Shown: one piece after another, positions 1 through 5,398 of the stretch
Numbering within the stretch: position 1 is the first letter of the stretch
How the letters are laid out: every line of letters starts with the position of its first letter
Assembly: GCA_023251855.1 (NCBI GenBank)
Contig: JAHEYA010000142.1
Location: 1 to 6,433 of the forward strand
Source: Bacteroidota bacterium
Lineage (GTDB): Bacteria; Bacteroidota; Bacteroidia; 2-12-FULL-35-15
Length of the DNA stretch: 6,433 nt
Reading direction: 5' to 3'
Made by a program: the position numbers and the translations under genes
Notes under the pieces: model-generated
Told to the model about the DNA's origin: nothing
The model's input: only the letters and a program-made list of their open reading frames with translations
Databases searched by the model: none

Positions 1-1204
1 TCCGTTCGATAATAGTTGCGATTCCCATTCCACCACCGATGCAGAGACTTACCAATCCGGTTTGTTTGCCGGTTCTTTCCAGTTCATCAAGCACAGTTCC
101 AATAAGCATAGCACCTGTTGCACCCAATGGATGTCCCATAGCAATTGCGCCACCGTTAACATTTACTTTGTCGGGAGAAACATTTAGTTCTTCCATAAAG
201 CGCATAGGTACTACGGCAAATGCTTCATTAATCTCAAAAAGGTCAATATCCGAAACATTCATTTTTGCTTTTTTCAAAGCTTTTAATGAAGCCGGAGCAG
301 GAGCAGTAAGCATAATGGTAGGTTCAGCGCCAAGCACGGCAAAGGAGCGCACTCTTGCGCGTGGTGTGAGTCCTAATTTTTTGCCGATTTTTTTACTTCC
401 AATAAGTACAAGAGAAGCTCCATCAACAATACCGGATGAATTACCTGCATGATGCGGGTGTAGCATTGTTTCCACTTCCGGATAACGCTGTATTGCAACA
501 GAATCATACCCACCCATAGCACCCATCATTTCGAATGCAGGTTTAAGGGTAGAAAGTTTTTGAACGTTTGTATCAGCACGTACTGTTTCATCTCTGTTGA
601 GAATAGTGATACCATTAACATCTTTGACCGGAATAATTGATCTTTTGAATCGGCCTTCTTCCCAAGCTTTTGCTGCACGTTTGTGAGATTCAGCAGCAAA
701 GGCATCCAGTTGATCGCGTTCATAACCATATTTTGTAGCGATAAGATCAGCTGAAATTCCTTGTGGAACAATATGGTGACGAAGGATCATATTAGGGTCA
801 GCAAATAAAGCAAAGCCGTCAGAGCCCATTGCCACACGCGACATCGACTCAACACCACCGGCAACAATCAGATCAGTTAGCCCCGACATTACATAAGCAG
901 AAGCCTGATTAACCGCTTCCAGACCTGATCCGCAGTATCTGTTCAAAGAAACACCTGCGGTATTATTACTGAATCCGGCAGCAATAGCTGCTGTTTTAGC
1001 GATATCAGAACCTTGTTCAGCTACTTGTGTAACACAGCCGATGATAGCATCTTCCACATAAGAAGTATCCAGATTGTTGCGTTCTCGAATTGCTTTGAAT
1101 GTAGTTGTAAGTAATCTTAATGCGGGTACTTCATGTAAAGCACCATCTTTTTTGCCCTTTCCGCGAGGGGTTCGCACTGCATCATAAATAAAAGCTTCTG
1201 CCAT
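1..1204 (-). CDS. Acetyl-CoA C-acyltransferase (thiolase, FadA-like), 3' end cut by window edge
   Basis: Thiolase superfamily enzyme that cleaves 3-ketoacyl-CoA with CoA to acetyl-CoA and a shortened acyl-CoA in beta-oxidation, or runs in reverse as acetoacetyl-CoA synthase; cytoplasmic. The frame is open from ATG (1202-1204) to the left edge, 401 codons. It starts MAEAFIYDAVRTPRGK, the usual thiolase N-terminus. The nucleophile is Cys91 in SLNRYCGSGLEA. Other signatures are HHAGNSSGIVDGA (about 251-263), NEAFA (326-330), GHPMGATG with His358 (357-364), and CIGGGMG with the acid/base Cys388. It ends ...GIATIIER, so only about one or two residues and the stop are missing. MGAMGGYDSVA (228-238) and HPHHAGNSSG are typical of degradative FadA-like enzymes rather than biosynthetic PhaA, but substrate length cannot be read from sequence. 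No Shine-Dalgarno sequence is visible. A 182-bp spacer separates it from the upstream ketosynthase gene, so it may have its own promoter; an acyl-CoA dehydrogenase or FadB-like partner could lie off the edge. Confidence 0.95.
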   Translation of the reverse strand, partial: MAEAFIYDAVRTPRGKGKKDGALHEVPALRLLTTTFKAIRERNNLDTSYVEDAIIGCVTQVAEQGSDIAKTAAIAAGFSNNTAGVSLNRYCGSGLEAVNQASAYVMSGLTDLIVAGGVESMSRVAMGSDGFALFADPNMILRHHIVPQGISADLIATKYGYERDQLDAFAAESHKRAAKAWEEGRFKRSIIPVKDVNGITILNRDETVRADTNVQKLSTLKPAFEMMGAMGGYDSVAIQRYPEVETMLHPHHAGNSSGIVDGASLVLIGSKKIGKKLGLTPRARVRSFAVLGAEPTIMLTAPAPASLKALKKAKMNVSDIDLFEINEAFAVVPMRFMEELNVSPDKVNVNGGAIAMGHPLGATGAMLIGTVLDELERTGKQTGLVSLCIGGGMGIATIIER

Positions 1205-1220
1205 TTTTTGAAAATTGTTT

Positions 1221-1259
1221 CATTTTTTAAATTTTAGTTTACCAAAAATTTTAAAAATG
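1221..1259. repeat. Imperfect 17-bp inverted repeat upstream of the thiolase start
   Basis: Arms 1221-1237 and 1243-1259 match at 15 of 17 positions and enclose a 5-nt loop (1238-1242). Both arms begin with CATTTTT when read towards the centre and end in G. The repeat lies 16 bp upstream of the thiolase ATG, so in the minus-strand transcript it would form a leader hairpin, or in DNA it could be a dyad operator. The arms are nearly all A/T, so chance occurrence in this spacer is a real possibility. Confidence 0.4.
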
Positions 1260-1376
1260 AAAGGTGAATAATTTTGATTTAATGTAAATTTAAGTTCAAA
1301 ATAAGAGAAAAACAAAAAAAGTTTAATTCATTGAAATATACAACTGTTATTAAGTGCAAGGGTTTGTTTCTAATTT

Positions 1377-1396
1377 AAATTTTTATTTAAAAATTT
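1377..1396. terminator. Perfect 9-bp A/T palindrome at the end of the ketosynthase-HDO gene
   Basis: Arms AAATTTTTA (1377-1385) and TAAAAATTT (1388-1396) are perfectly complementary around a 2-nt centre. The palindrome overlaps the TAA stop (1387-1389) of the minus-strand gene. Its position suits a transcription end, but the stem contains no G or C and no clear U-tract follows, so it would be weak. It may be only compositional. Confidence 0.25.
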
Positions 1397-3267
1397 CCTA
1401 ATTCTTCTAATTGGAGCAAATATAATCTTGCAACTACTTTAGATGTTTTAACAATTTGTTTTGCAGTATCCTTTGTAAGTAATTCGAATCGAATTGCTTT
1501 TTCGAAACGGTCAAAATGACTGCTATGAGCATCGCTCATTTCGTGATGAAGCAAAAAAGAAACCTGATCATCTTCTAAATTTAATTGGTCGCGTATTGCT
1601 TTTCCCCAAATGCCTGCCATACGGTTGTCTAATCCTTCTATAATGAACATCGCGCCAAGCAGGTCAAAAGGATTGGGTTGACCGGCTCTTTGAAACATAA
1701 AAGCTGTTAAAGCTTCATTACCTATATTTTTTTCTCCGTTTCTAATTTCTTCTAATTTGCCACCAATAGAAACAAAGTTCTTTTCCAACATTTTATAATT
1801 AAGGTTTTCCTCGCCAGTATGAACATTAAATAAGGACCGCACTTCAAAAAAATCCGCACTTAGGTTGGAAGTCGCTTTGGCAAGCCATTGTGAACGATCA
1901 ATAATTTGTTGGTGAAGATTAACTAAAAAATTTCTATACTCTTCAAGAGATAAATTTCCTCGGTTTATTTTATCAATTATTGGAACTTTGTTTAGTTTAT
2001 TTTCAAAATCAATCCAAATCTGGGTTAATGATCTCACAAGCCATTGCTGTGTTTCATTATCAATTGAAGCATGAATTTTTGGTGCTTCAATAACCCGTTT
2101 TTCAATAGTGAATTTTTTATTAATTGATCCTGGTGCTACAACAGTGAGGTACATGAAAGATGTTATAAATCTTCCACTTTCGGGAACCATACAAAGAATT
2201 TTTTGACCAGATTTTAATTTGCCACTATTTAATAACTCTTCCAACATAATAAATATTGAAGCGGCACCTGTATTTCCTTTTGTATATAGGTTGGTAAACC
2301 ATTTTTCTTCCGGCACAACAAAACCACTTTTTTCCATTAGTTTAAGAATTTCACCTTTGAAATAGTGAGAGGAGTAATGACAAACCAGATAATCAATGTC
2401 ATTTCCTGAAATTTTATTTTCATTAATAAGGTCAAAAAATCCGTCAACACCAAGTTTAACAATATTGTTCACCAGTTTAATATCTTGTTTGAGATTTACA
2501 GCTCCATCGGCATCTGCTTCTTGAAAATTAGAATAATCTAACCAGGATTTCCCCATCTTCCCTTGCTTGTCTTTATTTGCACCGGTGTACATACAGGCAT
2601 CAAATAAATGAGCATGAGATTTTAAATCTATCCATTCGATCTGCAAAGAAAATTTGTTTGGATTAGGCTGTGATTGAAGAAGAAGAGCACCAGCCCCATC
2701 AGAAAGCATCCACCTTAAAAAATCTGTTTCGAGATTAATATCCTTTCCATTTAACTGAGCAGTTTGTTTTTCGAAATGTTGTGCTTTGAACATTCTACTG
2801 GGCATTTCACCGGCACAAGCAATAGCATTTTTTTTGCCTTCAGATTTCACTTGCATGTAGGCATTTTTAATTGCCATCATTGAACTGCCGCAAACACCGT
2901 GTAAAGTGGCTATTTCACACTCACCAATACCTGATTGAGCATGAACCATGCTGGCAAAGCCAGGGATAGGAAGATCTCCTTGCGTGGTTGCTGCTGCTAA
3001 AAAATCTATTTCAGTTTTATGAATTGTGGAATTTTGAATACAATCTTCAATAGCATTAACAGTCATTTGGCTATTGCTTATTGTAGTTTGCTGATTTTTA
3101 TCAATGGCATAATAGCGTGTTAAGATGCCATTTTGTTTTAATATTTTTTCTTTTGTTCTTGAAACTCTACCACCAATTTTTCCTAAATATTCTTCTATTT
3201 CATCATTAAATACAGGCTTTCCGGGTAAATATTTTCCGGCAGAAGTTATATAAACACTTGATCGCAT
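1387..3267 (-). CDS. Ketosynthase III (FabH-like) fused to heme-oxygenase-like diiron-oxidase domain
   Basis: Two-domain protein of 626 residues. Residues 1-380 are a KAS III/FabH-type thiolase fold: the GILTRYYAID segment (47-56), nucleophile Cys126 in LHGVCGSSMMA, DGAGALLL (190-197), His297 in VCHYSSHYF, and Asn332 in KGNTGAAS. The Cys-His-Asn triad predicts decarboxylative or Claisen condensation of acyl chains on CoA or ACP. FabH is usually about 320-330 residues, so even this part is enlarged, mainly between Cys and His. A linker (about 381-404) leads to an all-helical C-terminus (405-626) resembling TenA/PqqC/HDO-fold 'iron-containing redox enzymes': RGNLSLEEY (436-444), HTGEEN (483-488), NPFDLLGAMFIIEGL (532-546), and a His-rich helix LHHEMSDAHSSHFDRF (573-588). 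HDO relatives include UndA, CADD and BesC. Expected ligands Glu487, Glu544, His574 and His581 are present, but the usual His after the first Glu reads Asn490 and the usual Asp reads Ser578. The ATG start gives a standard FabH N-terminus; no Shine-Dalgarno is seen. The KAS assignment is firm, the HDO assignment good; substrate and product are unknown. Confidence 0.82.
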   Translation of the reverse strand: MRSSVYITSAGKYLPGKPVFNDEIEEYLGKIGGRVSRTKEKILKQNGILTRYYAIDKNQQTTISNSQMTVNAIEDCIQNSTIHKTEIDFLAAATTQGDLPIPGFASMVHAQSGIGECEIATLHGVCGSSMMAIKNAYMQVKSEGKKNAIACAGEMPSRMFKAQHFEKQTAQLNGKDINLETDFLRWMLSDGAGALLLQSQPNPNKFSLQIEWIDLKSHAHLFDACMYTGANKDKQGKMGKSWLDYSNFQEADADGAVNLKQDIKLVNNIVKLGVDGFFDLINENKISGNDIDYLVCHYSSHYFKGEILKLMEKSGFVVPEEKWFTNLYTKGNTGAASIFIMLEELLNSGKLKSGQKILCMVPESGRFITSFMYLTVVAPGSINKKFTIEKRVIEAPKIHASIDNETQQWLVRSLTQIWIDFENKLNKVPIIDKINRGNLSLEEYRNFLVNLHQQIIDRSQWLAKATSNLSADFFEVRSLFNVHTGEENLNYKMLEKNFVSIGGKLEEIRNGEKNIGNEALTAFMFQRAGQPNPFDLLGAMFIIEGLDNRMAGIWGKAIRDQLNLEDDQVSFLLHHEMSDAHSSHFDRFEKAIRFELLTKDTAKQIVKTSKVVARLYLLQLEELGNF

Positions 3268-3340
3268 AAGGTTATATTTGAAAATTGGATTTTTTTAAAA
3301 TAAAAAACGAAATAAAAATATAGAATTGTTTCTGTATGTT

Positions 3341-3360
3341 AATGAGTAAAAATGAGTAAA
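3341..3360. repeat. Perfect tandem repeat of a 10-bp unit
   Basis: AATGAGTAAA occurs twice in direct succession (3341-3350, 3351-3360) in the spacer between alkB-like and ketosynthase-HDO genes, about 75 bp upstream of the latter's ATG. Read on the minus strand it is two copies of TTTACTCATT immediately after a hairpin. The 10-bp period places both copies on the same helix face, which would suit a regulator site, though a slippage origin is equally possible. Confidence 0.6.
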
Positions 3361-3362
3361 TA

Positions 3363-3383
3363 AGCGATAATATTGATATCGCT
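3363..3383 (-). terminator. Hairpin downstream of alkB-like gene; possible terminator or attenuator
   Basis: AGCGATA (3363-3369) and TATCGCT (3377-3383) form a perfect 7-bp stem with a 7-nt loop, the only G/C-containing hairpin in the spacer. In the minus-strand transcript it lies about 40 nt after the alkB-like stop and is followed by a T-rich but interrupted stretch (TATTTACTCATTTTT). That is compatible with partial termination before the ketosynthase-HDO gene. A role as a protein-binding dyad is the alternative. Confidence 0.35.
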
Positions 3384-3384
3384 A

Positions 3385-3405
3385 ATGTATCAATAAAAAA
3401 TACAT
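3385..3405. repeat. Second small inverted repeat in the same spacer
   Basis: ATGTAT (3385-3390) and ATACAT (3400-3405) form a 6-bp inverted repeat around a 9-nt A-rich loop, directly beside the stronger hairpin at 3363-3383. It lies about 20 bp after the alkB-like stop codon. Alone it is weak; the interest is in the cluster of two dyads and a tandem repeat within 65 bp. Confidence 0.35.
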
Positions 3406-3424
3406 AAGAGGAAAAAAATTGGTA

Positions 3425-4468
3425 TCAATTAATTTGTAGTTGCTTTATTCTTTTATGCATCACCATAAACCACAATGGAGGAATAAATGCTAATACCATC
3501 ATACCGGGATAACCCGTTGGCATTTGAGGAGAGGTATCGAAATTTCGTAAAACCTGATATTTTCTACTTGCCATATAATGATGATCAGAGTGACGGCTCA
3601 ATTCAAATAACATGATTCGTCCTAAAGGATGATTAGAATTCCATGAATGAATTGGCATTACACGTTCATAAGATTTTTCTCCGGTTTTTTTTCTGCTTAA
3701 TCCATAATGTTCAATGTAATTAACTGTTTCAAGTGAAACGATTCCAACAAGAGCAGCTCCTAAAAAATAAAATAGTACTGCGATTCCAAAAATCAGATAG
3801 ATAGCAGTGATCAACCCAAGTTGAATGAGTATAAAACGGATCATTTCATTTTTCAATGAAAGAACAGGTATTCCTTTTTTCTTTAATAGTTCACTCTCTA
3901 TGTGCCATGCAGAGATAAAACCAGTGGTTATAGAACGAAACCAAAATGCAAAAAGAATCTCACCATATTTTGAAGAAGCTGGGTCATTCTCAGTACTTAC
4001 ATTTTTGTGATGACCTCTGTTATGTTCAATAATAAAGTGCATGTATAGAGAAGTCATCAATAAAAATTTAGCTAAAAATTGTTCAAATGGTTTAACTCTG
4101 TGTCCAAGCTCATGAGCAACATTGATACCTAAAACAGCACATAACATGCCCATTGTAAGTATTCTTCCGGCAATTTCGTATCCATGAAGCGACTCATTAA
4201 AAGAAAATAAAAAATAGATCAAAGAAAATAATTGAATAGGAACCATCAGGTATAAAATATAATCAAAAATTTTATCATCTTTTGCCAAATTTTCCTCCAT
4301 TTCAGAAAGATTTTTCGAATTTCCAGTTAAAAATAATTCAGCAAAAGGAATAATAAAAAAAGAATAAATAGGAAGTGCCCAAGTCCACCAACCATGCATA
4401 GTTAGTGAAATTATTCCTACAATAGGACCTGTTAAAATCGAGATGTATTTTAGTGCGGAAATTTTCAT
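3425..4468 (-). CDS. AlkB-type membrane diiron alkane/fatty-chain monooxygenase
   Basis: Integral inner-membrane non-heme diiron enzyme of the AlkB/fatty acid desaturase-hydroxylase superfamily. AlkB inserts oxygen at the terminal carbon of alkanes or alkyl chains, using electrons from rubredoxin. All signature motifs are present: HELGHR (119-124), EHNRGHH (148-154), NYIEHYGL (250-257) and LSRHSDHH (290-297), the last being the AlkB hallmark (usually LQRHSDHH). HSWNSNH (274-280) is also the family pattern. Hydrophobic segments lie near 8-45, 68-90, 100-117, 131-147, 172-188, 209-245 and 322-337. At 347 residues it is shorter than Pseudomonas AlkB (about 400) and carries no fused rubredoxin; none is encoded in the window. 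ATG at 4466-4468 gives a normal N-terminus leading into the first membrane segment. It follows the PorD-like gene by 30 bp, so cotranscription with it is likely. The family is secure, but whether the substrate is an alkane, a fatty acid or a product of the adjacent ketosynthase is unknown. Confidence 0.93.
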   Translation of the reverse strand: MKISALKYISILTGPIVGIISLTMHGWWTWALPIYSFFIIPFAELFLTGNSKNLSEMEENLAKDDKIFDYILYLMVPIQLFSLIYFLFSFNESLHGYEIAGRILTMGMLCAVLGINVAHELGHRVKPFEQFLAKFLLMTSLYMHFIIEHNRGHHKNVSTENDPASSKYGEILFAFWFRSITTGFISAWHIESELLKKKGIPVLSLKNEMIRFILIQLGLITAIYLIFGIAVLFYFLGAALVGIVSLETVNYIEHYGLSRKKTGEKSYERVMPIHSWNSNHPLGRIMLFELSRHSDHHYMASRKYQVLRNFDTSPQMPTGYPGMMVLAFIPPLWFMVMHKRIKQLQIN

Positions 4469-4498
4469 GACAAAATTTATTTGAAATAAAATTTAAGT

Positions 4499-5395
4499 TT
4501 ATTGACTTGCTATTATTTTCTGATATTTATTACTATTGGTAGGATCCATTTCATTCAAAAGGGTTATCATTTTTGATTTATCAGCAGAAGGTGCGCCTGA
4601 ATAAATATTGATTATTTCATCTGCTTTAGCAGTGAAAAAAACCTGCATACTATAGGATAAAGGTTTGATCTCATGTACTTTTTTTAACCCTTCAAGGCTT
4701 TCAGTAATCGTATTACGACCACCTTCAACATCATCAGCCATTACATCCAGTCCCAAGCGGTGGTATTTATACATACATTCGCGAATAGGTACAAAGGAGG
4801 CATCTAACAAATTATTGATCAGCCAATACCGATTTTTATTACTATCGAATGCTTTCCAACCAATATCGCTGGTACTTTGTGCAGTATTAACAATTGTTAA
4901 TGCTTTTTGCAGATAAGGTGTTCCTCCATTGAGAGAAAATGAATCATAATCCAAACCGATAATAAAGTATGCATAAAATGCCAATACCGATGTAAGGTTT
5001 GATAAATGAGAGTTTTCAGCAAATTCAAGGGGTTGATTTTCCAAATATTTGAAGGAAAAATCATTATCATTATTATTTAAAAAAGTAGAATTATAAGATG
5101 ATTTGAAAATTGCTCTACGGGCCTGTAATTGAATAGTGGCTTTAAACTCTTCAGGAGAGGGACGGTCTGTAATATTAATTAAAATGCTACAATCAATACG
5201 TTCATTGTTTTTAAATGCATCATTGGTCCATTTTTTATTATTCATAAATTCAAAAATTGCAGTTTGTAATGTTTCAAATACACGTTTATCAGTACCTGCG
5301 ATCTGTTGTGAAAGCACTTGTACCTTACAGTTCAGCTCTTGAGAAAAAGCTGTTTTTAAAAAGAGAATGAAAAATAGGAGGATGAGTTTGCGCAC
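4499..5395 (-). CDS. DUF4835 / PorD-like exported protein (type IX secretion associated)
   Basis: Exported protein of 298 residues matching the DUF4835 family, often named type IX secretion system protein PorD in Bacteroidota; its molecular role is not well defined. Residues 1-18 are a signal peptide (MRK, hydrophobic LILLFFILFL, then KTAFS before QE), placing the mature protein in the periplasm or at the outer membrane. Recognisable stretches are FETLQTAIFEFMNNKKW (40-56), GLDYDSFSLNGG (147-158), FDSNKNRYWLINNLLD (183-198), YHRLGLDVM (211-219), FFTAKADEIINIYS (253-266) and a C-terminal LNEMDPTNSNKY (280-291). It starts with GTG (5393-5395), because an in-frame stop lies just upstream and the next Met (51) would remove the signal peptide. 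That stop is the end of coaBC, only 3 bp away, so the two genes are almost certainly one operon. Immediate coaBC linkage is usual for this family. The family call is strong; the PorD name rests on memory of current nomenclature. Confidence 0.85.
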   Translation of the reverse strand: MRKLILLFFILFLKTAFSQELNCKVQVLSQQIAGTDKRVFETLQTAIFEFMNNKKWTNDAFKNNERIDCSILINITDRPSPEEFKATIQLQARRAIFKSSYNSTFLNNNDNDFSFKYLENQPLEFAENSHLSNLTSVLAFYAYFIIGLDYDSFSLNGGTPYLQKALTIVNTAQSTSDIGWKAFDSNKNRYWLINNLLDASFVPIRECMYKYHRLGLDVMADDVEGGRNTITESLEGLKKVHEIKPLSYSMQVFFTAKADEIINIYSGAPSADKSKMITLLNEMDPTNSNKYQKIIASQ

Positions 5396-5398
5396 GTT

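Noticed and set aside
39..452. Plus-strand open frame of 137 codons, Ser/Pro/Ala rich
   Set aside because: It lies entirely opposite the thiolase, whose catalytic motifs are clear in the other strand; its composition is that of an antisense shadow.
526..771. Minus-strand 81-codon frame
   Set aside because: It is an out-of-frame reading inside the thiolase; no family resemblance.
1333..1360. Possible thiolase promoter on the minus strand (CTTG, 16 bp, TATATTTC)
   Set aside because: Both boxes deviate from TTTG / TAnnTTTG and the spacing is short; an AT-rich spacer yields such near-matches easily.
1205..1386. Possible small RNA or small gene in the 182-bp spacer
   Set aside because: No open frame with a plausible start and no structured G/C-containing element; only A/T palindromes are visible.
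3273..3280. TATATTTG, a perfect Bacteroidota -7 element match on the plus strand
   Set aside because: It points away from the minus-strand gene, has no TTTG at the required distance, and no plus-strand gene follows.
3825..4010. Plus-strand 61-codon frame opposite alkB
   Set aside because: It overlaps AlkB membrane segments and the EHNRGHH region on the other strand; no independent support.
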